Shown: positions 1 through 11,971 of the stretch, one piece after another | Layout: each line of letters opens with the position of its first letter | How positions within the stretch are numbered: the stretch's first letter is position 1 | NCBI GenBank assembly: GCA_012295275.1 | Contig: CM022672.1 | Span: 45,568-109,567 of the forward strand | Reading direction: 5' to 3' | Length of the DNA: 64,000 nucleotides | Origin: Chrysomallon squamiferum | Lineage: Eukaryota > Mollusca > Gastropoda > Neomphalida > Peltospiridae | Program-made: the position numbers and the translations under genes | The notes under the pieces: model-generated | What the model saw: only the letters and a program-made list of their open reading frames with translations | Told to the model about the DNA's origin: nothing | Databases searched by the model: none

Positions 1-568
1 CTAGTTTATACACAAATCCCGGTTAGTCAAAGAATCGTTTTCCCTGAGTGCACTCTGAGTGTGTGTGTTTGTGTGTACAGACACGGACATATACATATAC
101 ACATACATATACATATACTATTACTCAATGTGTGCAGAAAAGTAACACACAAATAAATAAATAAATAATAAAAAAGTAAATAATAATACCTGACACATTT
201 ATTTCTATATCTTTGTAATTCACTTGTTTACATTTTAAACACAAATTAAATACAAAAATAAACGAAGTGAAAATTCATAATAAAAAATACAAATTTATTT
301 ATCTGTTTTTCGTTTATTTATATCTCATGCATAAATAAATAAAGAGTTCCTAGTCTTAGTAAAAGAAAATGGATAAATAAATAAGTTCTTATTTTCATGT
401 CTAACAAACAGGATATACAGACATAATTTATCTACATATTATGTTTCATGTACAAAAAAAAAAAAAAAAATAAAAAAATAAAAAATGCATAAATAAATAA
501 GTAAATAAATAAATAAACAATAACAGTAATAACAATAATCAAGAAATGAGATGTTTAAATACATTATG

Positions 569-652
569 CACGTGTTTCACAGAAATGAGTCAGTTAGAAA
601 TCAAAAATTTCAAATCGAGTGTGAATGACGTCATTACTGTTGGCTGACGTCA
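569..652. promoter_or_regulatory. Repeated CRE/AP-1/E-box cluster (first of nine copies)
   Basis: Within 84 bp there is an E-box CACGTG (569-574), an AP-1 site TGAGTCA (586-592) and two perfect CRE palindromes TGACGTCA (626-633 and 645-652). The CREs are 19 bp apart from start to start, about two helical turns. The first CRE of each later copy starts at 2109, 3527, 4814, 6120, 7439, 8732, 10021 and 11322. The second always starts 19 bp later, and both cores are intact in all nine copies. These motifs are known binding sites for CREB/ATF, AP-1 and bHLH factors. Activity here is inference, because the flanks are equally well conserved by recent duplication. In the PHR units the cluster lies about 200 bp beyond the stop of one PHR exon and about 550-650 bp before the next copy on the minus strand. 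Confidence 0.5.
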
Positions 653-678
653 TCAAAAATACAAAACGTAAAACGACA

Positions 679-729
<51 letters not shown>

Positions 730-795
730 AGAAATAAACAAAAACAAACAAAGAAGTAAACAAAAACGAAATAAATAAAACAAATAAACAAATGA

Positions 796-983
796 ACCCC
801 AACCCCCCCAACCCCAACCCCCTAACCCTAACCCCCCCTAACCCTAACCCTAACCCTAACCCTAACCCTAACCCTAACCCTAACCCTAACCCTAACCCTA
901 ACCCTAACCCCAACCCCTACCGCAACCCCTACACCGACACCAACACCAACCCCAACCCTAACCATGACCCTAACCCTAACCCT
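796..983. repeat. Interstitial telomeric tract (CCCTAA)n, first type-1 unit
   Basis: About a dozen perfect CCCTAA hexamers occupy roughly 835-910. They are flanked by variant C-rich copies on both sides (CCCCAA, CCGCAA, ACACCG). TTAGGG is the usual metazoan telomere repeat. Unique sequence and further tandem units follow, so this is interstitial and not a chromosome end. Confidence 0.92.
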
Positions 984-1318
984 GGTATTTCTAAAAGGAC
1001 ATTTACTGAAAGTTTGAATTTCTACTGTGTCGTGTAAAAGCAACTCGATATGAACGGGTACTCAAAGGCTATGAAAACAAGCGAAGCGATAGCTTATATT
1101 ATTTATACTGGCCTGTACGATCTTCTTATAGTCATGACTTTCAGACAGTCTGGTGCGACAAAACATTCATTGAAGATATGGATAAACAGTTTAAATCTAC
1201 AGAAAACAAAATAATATTAAGATAATGAAAGAACAGTTGTATGTTGTTTCCAAAGGCTCGCTTTAGTTTTACATATGTTGTGTTAATGTGGGAAACACGA
1301 TATGTATTCTCATTGTAG

Positions 1319-1322
<4 letters not shown>

Positions 1323-1376
<54 letters not shown>
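1323..1376. repeat. (CA)n microsatellite, first type-1 unit
   Basis: An uninterrupted CA dinucleotide run. The matching position in the next unit, near 2763-2797, is shorter, so the tract varies in length between neighbouring units. Confidence 0.95.
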
Positions 1377-1377
<1 letters not shown>

Positions 1378-1929
1378 ATGGAAGGAATAATTATAGTGAG
1401 ATGTAATTATAAATACTGCTGTGTGTGGTGTATTAGGGGAGGTTTGTGATTTACAGGGTTTGTGACTTCCTGCTACCCCTAGTTTATACACAAATCCCGG
1501 TTAGTCAAAGAATCGTTTTCCCTGAGTGCACTCTGAGTGTGTGTGTTTGTGTGTACAGACACGGACATATACATATACACATACATATACATATACTATT
1601 ACTCAATGTGTGCAGAAAAGTAACACACAAATAAATAAGTAAATAACAAAAAGTAAATAATAATACCTGACACATTTATTTCTATATCTTTGTAATTCAC
1701 TTGTTTACATTTTAAACACAAATTAAATACAAAAATAAACGAAGTGAAAATTCATAATAAAAAATACAAATTTATTTATCTGTTTTTCGTTTATTTATAT
1801 CTCATGCATAAATAAATAAAGAGTTCCTAGTCTTAGTAAAAGAAAATGGATAAATAAATAAGTTCTTATTTTCATGTCTAACAAACAGGATATACAGACA
1901 TAATTTATCTACATATTATGTTTCATGTA

Positions 1930-1970
<41 letters not shown>

Positions 1971-2173
1971 CATAAATAAATAAGTAAATAAATAAATAAA
2001 CAATAACAGTAATAACAATAATCAAGAAATGAGATGTTTAAATACATTATGCACGTGTTTCACAGAAATGAGTCAGTTAGAAATCAAAAATTTCAAATCG
2101 AGTGTGAATGACGTCATTACTGTTGGCTGACGTCATCAAAAATACAAAACGTAAAACGACATAAATAAATAAA

Positions 2174-2210
<37 letters not shown>

Positions 2211-2278
2211 ACAAACAAACAAAGAAGTAAACAAAGAACGAAATAAACAAATAAACAAATGAACCAAACCCCAAATAA

Positions 2279-2425
2279 ATAACCCTAAAAAAAACCCTAA
2301 CCCTAACCCTAACCCTAACCCTAACCCTAACCCTAACCCTAACCCTAACCCCAACCCCTACCGCAACCCCTACACCGACACCAACACCAACCCCAACCCT
2401 AACCATGACCCTAACCCTAACCCTG
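2279..2425. repeat. Interstitial telomeric tract (CCCTAA)n, second type-1 unit
   Basis: Eleven or so CCCTAA hexamers followed by the same degenerate C-rich tail as the first unit. The leading edge differs (AACCCTAAAAAAAACCC), so the tract boundary is not fixed between copies. Confidence 0.9.
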
Positions 2426-2760
2426 GTATTTCTAAAAGGACATTTACTGAAAGTTTGAATTTCTACTGTGTCGTGTAAAAGCAACTCGATATGAACGGGT
2501 ACTCAAAGGCTATGAAAACAAGCGAAGCGATAGCTTATATTATTTATACTGGCCTGTACGATCTTCTTATAGTCATGATTTTCAGACAGTCTGGTGCGAC
2601 AAAACATTCATTGAAGATATCGATAAACAGTTTAAATCTACAGAAAACAAAATAATATTAAGATAATGAAAGAACAGTTGTATGTTGTTTCCAAAGGCTC
2701 GTTTTAGTTTTACATATGTTGTGTTAATGTGGGAAACACGATATGTATTCTCATTGTAGT

Positions 2761-2798
<38 letters not shown>

Positions 2799-3748
2799 AT
2801 GGAAGGAATAATTATAGTGAGATGTAATTATAAATACTGCTGTGTGTGGTGTATCAGGGGAGGTTTGTGATTTACAGTGTTTGTGACTTCCTGCTACCCT
2901 AGTTTATACACAAATCCCGGTTAGTCAAAGAATCGTTTTCCCTGAGTGCACTCTGAGTGTGTGTGTTTGTGTGTACAGACACGGACATATACATATACAC
3001 ATACATATACATATACTATTACTCAATGTGTGCAGAAAAGTAACACACAAATAAATAAGTAAATAACAAAAAGTAAATAATAATACCTGACACATTTATT
3101 TCTATATCTTTGTAATTCACTTGTTTACATTTTAAACACAAATTAAATACAAAAATAAACGAAGTGAAAATTCATAATAAAAAATACAAATTTATTTATC
3201 TGTTTTTCGTTTATTTATATCTCATGCATAAATAAATAAACAAAGAGTTCCTAGTCTTAGTAAAAGAAAATGGATAAATAAATAAGTTCTTATTTTCATG
3301 TCTAACAAACAGGATATACAGACATAATTTATCTACATATTATGTTTCATGTACAAAAATAAAATAAAAAAATAAAAAATAAAAAATGCAGAAATAAATA
3401 AGTAAATAAATAAATAAACAATAACAGTAATAACAATAATCAAGAAATGAGATGTTTAAATACATTATGCACGTGTTTCACAGAAATGAGTCAGTTAGAA
3501 ATCAAAAATTTCAAATCGAGTGTGAATGACGTCATTACTGTTGGCTGACGTCATCAGAAATACAAAACGTAAATCGACATAAATAAATAAATAAATAAAT
3601 AAATAAAGAAACAAACAAACAAAGAAGTAAACAAAGAACGAAATAAACAAATAAACAAATGAACAAAATAAATAAATAAATAAAAAAACAAATGAAAATA
3701 TGAGCCCAGTAATAACTAAACCTGACAGTATTTGAACGATGGTCTTTT

Positions 3749-4096
3749 TTACACCCAAAATTCCAAAGCAGGTATTTGTCCGTTTGTCACATCTGTACTA
3801 AGTTTCCTCTTACTGAATTTAGATTTGTGTGAGTAAGAAAATCTACAAACAAAAGAGTCTACAACAATTTCTGATTCTCCTTTACCTCCACGCCATGTGT
3901 CTCCCTCAGTGTTAACAAACAAGCTGTACTCAGTGTCTTTAGTAATCTTCAGTGGACGTCTGAACACGACGTGAAACACGCCAGACACGTGTTCATATCT
4001 CTGTGTCAGTCTAGACCCGTCCAGTATTTCGTCCGTTCTTGTGTAGGTGACGAAGGCGCTGACGTCGTAGTTTCGAGGGTCATGTTGACCGTACAA
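3749..4096 (-). pseudogene. PHR-domain exon, copy 1 (edge copy)
   Basis: The frame reads a PHR (PAM/Highwire/RPM-1) domain, from LLYGQHDP through YEHVSGVFHVVFRRPLKI and YSLFVNTEGDTWRGGKGE to a C-terminus TNGQIPALEFWV and stop. In known proteins such as BTBD and MYCBP2 relatives, PHR is a beta-sandwich protein-interaction domain. The frame continues upstream through VDDAITFSF at about 4130, but this edge copy lacks the CACAG acceptor-like site of the inner copies because two bases are missing near 4188. No BTB or other partner domain is near. The copy is most likely a duplicated gene fragment. Expression cannot be judged. Confidence 0.6.
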
Positions 4097-4305
4097 CAGA
4101 AATCCGCGAAGTAAAGCGTTTTTGTTGAAAGAGAAAGTAATGGCATCATCTACTTGACCAGAAAATTACAAATATCCATGTTCACCAAATGTGTATTGTA
4201 ATCTATGGTTTAGGCTTCTCCGCAGTACTCATCTTTGAGTTGAAAGGTGAAAGATCTTCATCATTGCTCACCCAGTGTTTGAAAATCTTGTTTTCTTCTG
4301 TGTCT

Positions 4306-4337
4306 AACCCTAACCCTAACCCTAACGCTAAACCCTC
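4306..4337. repeat. Short telomeric tract at the end of PHR unit 1
   Basis: Three CCCTAA repeats, a CGCTAA variant and a terminal AACCCTC. Equivalent tracts close each PHR unit near 5615, 6926, 8229, 9525, 10816 and 12107, with two to four hexamers and the same CGCTAA variant. On the minus strand the tract directly precedes the open frame that leads into the PHR domain. Confidence 0.85.
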
Positions 4338-4630
4338 AATAACAAAAAGTAAATAATAATACCTGACACATTTATTTCTATATCTTTGTAATTCACCTGT
4401 TTACATTTTAAACACAAATTAAATACAAAAATAAACGAAGTGAAAATTCATAATAAAAAATACAAATTTATTTATCTGTTTTTCGTTTATTTATATCTCA
4501 TGCATAAATAAATAAACAAAGAGTTCCTAGTCTTAGTAAAAGAAAATGGATAAATAAATAAGTTCTTATTTTCATGTCTAACAAACAGGATATACAGACA
4601 TAATTTATCTACATATTATGTTTCATGTAG

Positions 4631-4668
<38 letters not shown>

Positions 4669-4866
4669 AAAAATGCATAAATAAATAAGTAAATAAATAA
4701 ATAAACAATAACAGTAATAACAATAATCAAGAAATGAGATGTTTAAATACATTATGCACGTGTTTCACAGAAATGAGTCAGTTAGAAATCAAAAATTTCA
4801 AATCGAGTGTGAATGACGTCATTACTGTTGGCTGACGTCATCAGAAATACAAAACGTAAAACGACA

Positions 4867-4905
<39 letters not shown>

Positions 4906-5056
4906 ACAAATAAACAAAAAACAAAGAAAGAAACAAAAACAAAGAACGAAATAAACAAATAAACAAATGAACAAAATAAATAAATAAATAAAAAAACAAA
5001 TGAAAATATGAGCCCAGTAATAACTAAACCTGACAGTATTTGAACGATGGTCTTTT

Positions 5057-5479
5057 TTACACCCAAAATACCAAAGCAGGTATTTGTCCGTTTGTCACAT
5101 CTGTACTAAGTTTCCTCTTACTGAATTTAGATTTGTGTGAGTAAGAAAATCTACAAACAAAAGAGTCTACAACAATTTCTGATTCTCCTTTACCTCCACG
5201 CCATGTGTCTCCCTCAGTGTTAACAAACAAGCTGTACTCAGTGTCTTTAGTAATCTTCAGTGGACGTCTGAACACGACGTGAAACACGCCAGACACGTGT
5301 TCATATCTCTGTGTCAGTCTAGACCCGTCCAGTATTTCGTCCGTTCTTGTGTAGGTGACGAAGGCGCTGACGTCGTAGTTTTGTGGGTCATGTTGACCGT
5401 ACAACAGAAATCCGCGAAGTAAAGCGTTTTTGTTGAAAGAGAAAGTAATGGCATCATCTACTTGACCAGAACATGACAA
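5057..5479 (-). pseudogene. PHR-domain exon, copy 2
   Basis: About 140 residues form a full PHR domain: a VDDAITFSF strand near the N-terminus, the LRGFLLYG core and the conserved end TNGQIPALVFWV before the stop. No ATG fits the domain start. The frame extends back to RFGEHGY just after an acceptor-like CACAG near 5502, so this looks like an internal or terminal exon. Beyond that, the same frame meets a TAG. An AATAAA-rich tract follows the stop. It is either a dead exon copy or the last exon of an unseen gene. Confidence 0.6.
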
Positions 5480-5934
5480 ATATCCATGTTCACCAAATCT
5501 GTGTATTGTAATCTATGTTTTAGGTTTCTCAGCAGTTCTCATCTTTGAGTTGAAAGGTGAAAGATCTTCATCATTGCTCACCCAGTGTTGAAAATCTTGT
5601 TTTCTTCTGTGTCTAACCCTAACCCTAACCCTAACGCTAAACCCTCAATAACAAAAAGTAAATAATAATACCTGACACATTTATTTCTATATCTTTGTAA
5701 TTCACCTGTTTACATTTTAAACACAAATTAAATACAAAAATAAACGAAGTGAAAATTCATAATAAAAAATACAAATTTATTTATCTGTTTTTCGTTTATT
5801 TATATCTCATGCATAAATAAATAAACAAAGAGTTCCTAGTCTTAGTAAAAGAAAATGGATAAATAAATAAGTTCTTATTTTCATGTCTAACAAACAGGAT
5901 ATACAGACATAATTTATCTACATATTATGTTTCA

Positions 5935-5974
<40 letters not shown>

Positions 5975-6172
5975 AAAAATGCATAAATAAATAAGTAAAT
6001 AAATAAATAAACAATAACAGTAATAACAATAATCAAGAAATGAGATGTTTAAATACATTATGCACGTGTTTCACAGAAATGAGTCAGTTAGAAATCAAAA
6101 ATTTCAAATCGAGTGTGAATGACGTCATTACTGTTGGCTGACGTCATCAGAAATACAAAACGTAAAACGACA

Positions 6173-6219
<47 letters not shown>

Positions 6220-6364
6220 AAAAAAAACAAACAAACAAAGAAGTAAACAAAGAACGAAATAAACAAATAAACAAATGAACAAAATAAATAAATAAATAAA
6301 AAAACAAATGAAAATATGAGCCCAGTAATAACTAAACCTGACAGTATTTGAACGATGGTCTTTT

Positions 6365-6769
6365 TTACACCCAAAATACCAAAGCAGGTATTTGTCCGTT
6401 TGTCACATCTGTACTAAGTTTCCTCTTACTGAATTTAGATTTGTGTGAGTAAGAAAATCTACAAACAAAAGAGTCTACAACAATTTCTGATTCTCCTTTA
6501 CCTCCACGCCATGTGTCTCCCTCAGTGTTAACAAACAAGCTGTACTCAGTGTCTTTAGTAATCTTCAGTGGACGTCTGAACACGACGTGAAACACGCCAG
6601 ACACGTGTTCATATCTCTGTGTCAGTCTAGACCCGTCCAGTATTTTGTCCGTTCTTGTGTAGGTGACGAAGGCGCTGACGTCGTAGTTTTGTGGGTCATG
6701 TTGACCGCACAACAGAAATCCGCGAAGTAAAGCGTTTTTTTGTCTTGAAAGAGAAAGTAATGGCATCAT
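6365..6769 (-). pseudogene. PHR-domain exon, copy 3, frameshifted
   Basis: Same domain as its neighbours from KNALLRGFLL to the stop. Four extra bases near 6730 break the frame in the first beta strand: plus strand GCGTTTTTTTGTCTTGAAAG, 20 bases, against 16 in other copies. The inserted stretch combines the two alternative versions seen elsewhere (TTTTTGTTG in copies 1, 2 and 4; TTTGTCTTG in copies 5-7). This suggests a crossover or conversion point within the array, although an assembly blend is possible. Confidence 0.6.
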
Positions 6770-7253
6770 CTACTTGACCAGAACATGACAAATATCCATG
6801 TTCACCAAATCTGTGTATTGTAATCTATGTTTTAGGTTTCTCAGCAGTTCTCATCTTTGAGTTGAAAGGTGAAAGATCTTCATCATTGCTCACCCAGTGT
6901 TTGAAAATCTTGTTTTCTTCTGTCCCTAACCCTAACCCTAACCCTAACGCTAAACCCTCAATAACAAAAAGTAAATAATAATACCTGACACATTTATTTC
7001 TATATCTTTGTAATTCACCTGTTTACATTTTAAACACAAATTAAATACAAAAATAAACGAAGTGAAAATTCATAATAAAAAATACAAATTTATTTATCTG
7101 TTTTTCGTTTATTTATATCTCATGCATAAATAAATAAACAAAGAGTTCCTAGTCTTAGTAAAAGAAAATGGATAAATAAATAAGTTCTTATTTTCATGTC
7201 TAACAAACAGGAGGATATACAGACATAATTTATCTACATATTATGTTTTCATG

Positions 7254-7301
<48 letters not shown>

Positions 7302-7491
7302 AATAAATAAATAATAAATAAATAAATAAACAATAACAGTAATAACAATAATCAAGAAATGAGATGTTTAAATACATTATGCACGTGTTTCACAGAAATG
7401 AGTCAGTTAGAAATCAAAAATTTCAAATCGAGTGTGAATGACGTCATTACTGTTGGCTGACGTCATCAGAAATACAAAACGTAAAACGACA

Positions 7492-7526
<35 letters not shown>

Positions 7527-7669
7527 AAAAAAAACAAAAACAAAAAAAAACAAAGAAAACGAAATAAACAAATAAACAAATGAACAAAATAAATAAATAA
7601 ATAAAAAAACAAATGAAAATATGAGCCCAGTAATAACTAAACCTGACAGTATTTGAACGATGGTCTTTT

Positions 7670-8092
7670 TTACACCCAAAATACCAAAGCAGGTATTTGT
7701 CCGTTTGTCACATCTGTACTAAGTTTCCTCTTACTGAATTTAGATTTGTGTGAGTAAGAAAATCTACAAACAAAAGAGTCTACAACAATTTCTGATTCTC
7801 CTTTACCTCCACGCCATGTGTCTCCCTCAGTGTTAACAAACAAGCTGTACTCAGTGTCTTTAGTAATCTTCAGTGGACGTCTGAACACGACGTGAAACAC
7901 GCCAGACACGTGTTCATATCTCTGTGTCAGTCTAGACCCGTCCAGTATTTTGTCCGTTCTTGTGTAGGTGACGAAGGCGCTGACGTCGTAGTTTCGTGGG
8001 TCATGTTGACCGTACAACAGAAATCCGCGAAGTAAAGCGTTTTTGTTGAAAGAGAAAGTAATGGCATCATCTACTTGACCAGAACATGACAA
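7670..8092 (-). pseudogene. PHR-domain exon, copy 4
   Basis: Complete PHR frame with the NKN variant at the first strand and HDPRNY instead of HDPQNY. An extra T in the plus-strand run near 8130 shifts the upstream frame relative to copies 2 and 3. The domain itself is intact, including the TNGQIPALVFWV end. Confidence 0.6.
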
Positions 8093-8546
8093 ATATCCAT
8101 GTTCACCAAATCTGTGTATTGTAATCTATGTTTTTAGGTTTCTCAGCAGTTCTCATCTTTGAGTTGAAAGGTGAAAGATCTTCATCATTGCTCACCCAGT
8201 GTTTGAAAATCTTGTTTTCTTCTGTGTCTAACCCTAACCCTAACGCTAAACCCTCAATAACAAAAAGTAAATAATAATACCTGACACATTTATTTCTATA
8301 TCTTTGTAATTCACCTGTTTACATTTTAAACACAAATTAAATACAAAAATAAACGAAGTGAAAATTCATAATAAAAAATACAAATTTATTTATCTGTTTT
8401 TCGTTTATTTATATCTCATGCATAAATAAATAAACAAAGAGTTCCTAGTCTTAGTAAAAGAAAATGGATAAATAAATAAGTTCTTATTTTCATGTCTAAC
8501 AAACAGGATATACAGACATAATTTATCTACATATTATGTTTCATTT

Positions 8547-8586
<40 letters not shown>

Positions 8587-8795
8587 AAAAATGCATAAAT
8601 AAATAAGTAAATAAATAAATAAACAATAACAGTAATAACAATAATCAAGAAATGAGATGTTTAAATACATTATGCACGTGTTTCACAGAAATGAGTCAGT
8701 TAGAAATCAAAAATTTCAAATCGAGTGTGAATGACGTCATTACTGTTGGCTGACGTCATCAGAAATACAAAACGTAAAACGACATAAATAAAAAA

Positions 8796-8826
<31 letters not shown>

Positions 8827-8965
8827 AAAAAAAAAACAAAGAAGTAAACAAAGAACGAAATAAACAAATAAACAAATGAACAAAATAAATAAATAAATAA
8901 AAAAACAAATGAAAATATGAGCCCAGTAATAACTAAACCTGACAGTATTTGAACGATGGTCTTTT

Positions 8966-9388
8966 TTACACCCAAAATTCCAAAGCAGGTATTTGTCCGT
9001 TTGTCACATCTGTACTAAGTTTCCTCTTACTGAATTTAGATTTGTGTGAGTAAGAAAATCTACAAACAAAAGAGTCTACAACAATTTCTGATTCTCCTTT
9101 ACCTCCACGCCATGTGTCTCCCTCAGTGTTAACAAACAAGCTGTACTCAGTGTCTTTAGTAATCTTCAGTGGACGTCTGAACACGACGTGAAACACGCCA
9201 GACACGTGTTCATATCTCTGTGTCAGTCTAGACCCGTCCAGTATTTTGTCCGTTCTTGTGTAGGTGACGAAGGCGCTGATGTCGTAGTTTTGTGGGTCAT
9301 GTTGACCGCACAACAGAAATGCGCGAAGTAAAGCGTTTGTCTTGAAAGAGAAAGTAATGGCATCATCTACTTGACCAGAACATGACAA
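8966..9388 (-). pseudogene. PHR-domain exon, copy 5
   Basis: Complete PHR frame with several private changes: RAFLLCG instead of RGFLLYG, YDISAF instead of YDVSAF, and PALEFWV at the end, shared only with copy 1. It uses the KTN version of the first strand, like copies 6 and 7. Confidence 0.6.
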
Positions 9389-9841
9389 ATATCCATGTTC
9401 ACCAAATCTGTGTATTGTAATCTATGTTTTAGGTTTCTCAGCAGTTCTCATCTTTGAGTTGAAAGGTGAAAGATCTTCATCATTGCTCACCCAGTGTTTG
9501 AAAATCTTGTTTTCTTCTGTGTCTAACCCTAACCCTAACCCTAACGCTAAACCCTCAATAACAAAAAGTAAATAATAATACCTGACACATTTATTTCTAT
9601 ATCTTTGTAATTCACCTGTTTACATTTTAAACACAAATTAAATACAAAAATAAACGAAGTGAAAATTCATAATAAAAAATACAAATTTATTTATCTGTTT
9701 TTCGTTTATTTATATCTCATGCATAAATAAATAAACAAAGAGTTCCTAGTCTTAGTAAAAGAAAATGGATAAATAAATAAGTTCTTATTTTCATGTCTAA
9801 CAAACAGGATATACAGACATAATTTATCTACATATTATGTT

Positions 9842-9875
<34 letters not shown>

Positions 9876-10073
9876 AAAAATGCATAAATAAATAAGTAAA
9901 TAAATAAATAAACAATAACAGTAATAACAATAATCAAGAAATGAGATGTTTAAATACATTATGCACGTGTTTCACAGAAATGAGTCAGTTAGAAATCAAA
10001 AATTTCAAATCGAGTGTGAATGACGTCATTACTGTTGGCTGACGTCATCAGAAATACAAAACGTAAAACGACA

Positions 10074-10112
<39 letters not shown>

Positions 10113-10256
10113 AAAAAAAAAAACAAACAAAGAAGTAAACAAAGAACGAAATAAACAAATAAACAAATGAACAAAATAAATAAATAAATAAAAAAACAAA
10201 TGAAAATATGAGCCCAGTAATAACTAAACCTGACAGTATTTGAACGATGGTCTTTT

Positions 10257-10679
10257 TTACACCCAAAATACCAAAGCAGGTATTTGTCCGTTTGTCACAT
10301 CTGTACTAAGTTTCCTCTTACTGAATTTAGATTTGTGTGAGTAAGAAAATCTACAAACAAAAGAGTCTACAACAATTTCTGATTCTCCTTTACCTCCACG
10401 CCATGTGTCTCCCTCAGTGTTAACAAACAAGCTGTACTCAGTGTCTTTAGTAATCTTCAGTGGACGTCTGAACACGACGTGAAACACGCCAGACACGTGT
10501 TCATATCTCTGTGTCAGTCTAGACCCGTCCAGTATTTTGTCCGTTCTTGTGTAGGTGACGAAGGCGCTGACGTCGTAGTTTTGTGGGTCATGTTGACCGT
10601 ACAACAGAAATCCGCGAAGTAAAGCGTTTGTCTTGAAAGAGAAAGTAATGGCATCATCTACTTGACCAGAACATGACAA
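10257..10679 (-). pseudogene. PHR-domain exon, copy 6
   Basis: Complete PHR frame with KTN at the first strand, HDPQNYDVSAF and TDKILDG. The upstream CACAG acceptor-like site is present near 10703. There is no disabling change inside the domain. Upstream, the same frame is closed by TAG, as in copy 2. Confidence 0.6.
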
Positions 10680-11139
10680 ATATCCATGTTCACCAAATCT
10701 GTGTATTGTAATCTATGTTTTAGGTTTCTCAGCAGTTCTCATCTTTGAGTTGAAAGGTGAAAGATCTTCATCATTGCTCACCCAGTGTTTGAAAATCTTG
10801 TTTTCTTCTGTGTCTAACCCTAACCCTAACCCTAACGCTAAACCCTCAATAACAAAAAGTAAATAATAATACCTGACACATTTATTTCTATATCTTTGTA
10901 ATTCACCTGTTTACATTTTAAACACAAATTAAATACAAAAATAAACGAAGTGAAAATTCATAATAAAAAATACAAATTTATTTATCTGTTTTTCGTTTAT
11001 TTATATCTCATGCATAAATAAATAAACAAAGAGTTCCTAGTCTTAGTAAAAGAAAATGGATAAATAAATAAGTTCTTATTTTCATGTCTAACAAACAGGA
11101 TATACAGACATAATTTATCTACATATTATGTTTCATGTA

Positions 11140-11183
<44 letters not shown>

Positions 11184-11374
11184 AATAAATAAATAAGTAA
11201 ATAAATAAATAAACAATAACAGTAATAACAATAATCAAGAAATGAGATGTTTAAATACATTATGCACGTGTTTCACAGAAATGAGTCAGTTAGAAATAAA
11301 AAATTTCAAATCGAGTGTGAATGACGTCATTACTGTTGGCTGACGTCATCAGAAATACAAAACGTAAAACGACA

Positions 11375-11409
<35 letters not shown>

Positions 11410-11548
11410 AAAACAAAAAAAAAGAAGTAAACAAAGAACGAAATAAACAAATAAACAAATGAACAAAATAAATAAATAAATAAAAAAACAAATGAAAATA
11501 TGAGCCCAGTAATAACTAAACCTGACAGTATTTGAACGATGGTCTTTT

Positions 11549-11971
11549 TTACACCCAAAATACCAAAGCAGGTATTTGTCCGTTTGTCACATCTGTACTA
11601 AGTTTCCTCTTACTGAATTTAGATTTGTGTGAGTAAGAAAATCTACAAACAAAAGAGTCTACAACAATTTCTGATTCTCCTTTACCTCCACGCCATGTGT
11701 CTCCCTCAGTGTTAACAAACAAGCTGTACTCAGTGTCTTTAGTAATCTTCAGTGGACGTCTGAACACGACGTGAAACACGCCAGACACGTGTTCATATCT
11801 CTGTGTCAGTCTAGACCCGTCCAGTATTTCGTCCGTTCTTGTGTAGGTGACGAAGGCGCTGACGTCGTAGTTTTGTGGGTCATTTTGACCGTACAACAGA
11901 AATCCGCGAAGTAAAGCGTTTGTCTTGAAAGAGAAAGTAATGGCATCATCTACTTGACCAGAAAATGACAA
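11549..11971 (-). pseudogene. PHR-domain exon, copy 7 (edge copy)
   Basis: Complete PHR frame with MSFSG for MSCSG and QNDPQNY for QHDPQNY. Like copy 1 it lacks the CACAG acceptor-like bases, and its upstream flank (GGCTTCTCCGCAGTACTC on plus) matches copy 1 better than the inner copies. The two outermost copies therefore share ancestral-looking states that the inner copies have lost. Confidence 0.6.

Larger units (their letters stand above)
1..2898. repeat. Type-1 tandem repeat, two ~1.45 kb units
   Basis: Two head-to-tail copies start at 1 and 1479, and a third start lies at 2899. Each unit runs in order: a TG-rich block, an A/T-rich backbone with many TAAA tetramers and a poly(A) run, a regulatory-like block with CRE palindromes, a TAAA tract, a long CCCTAA tract, a unique ~330 bp block and a (CA)n tract. 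The unit lengths of 1478 and 1420 bp differ mainly in microsatellite length. No coding sequence is credible here. The copies are nearly identical outside the simple repeats, so duplication or homogenisation was recent. Confidence 0.9.

Noticed and set aside
825-983. True chromosome end
   Set aside because: The telomeric tract is short, degenerate at one side, repeated in tandem units and followed by tens of kb of sequence.
594-1043. Frames rich in LFIYLFIY, GLGLGL or PNPNPN
   Set aside because: These are translations of TAAA tracts and telomeric hexamers.
1141-1634. Frames with CVCVCV or HIHIHI runs
   Set aside because: Microsatellite (CA)n and TATACA translation, with no domain outside the run.
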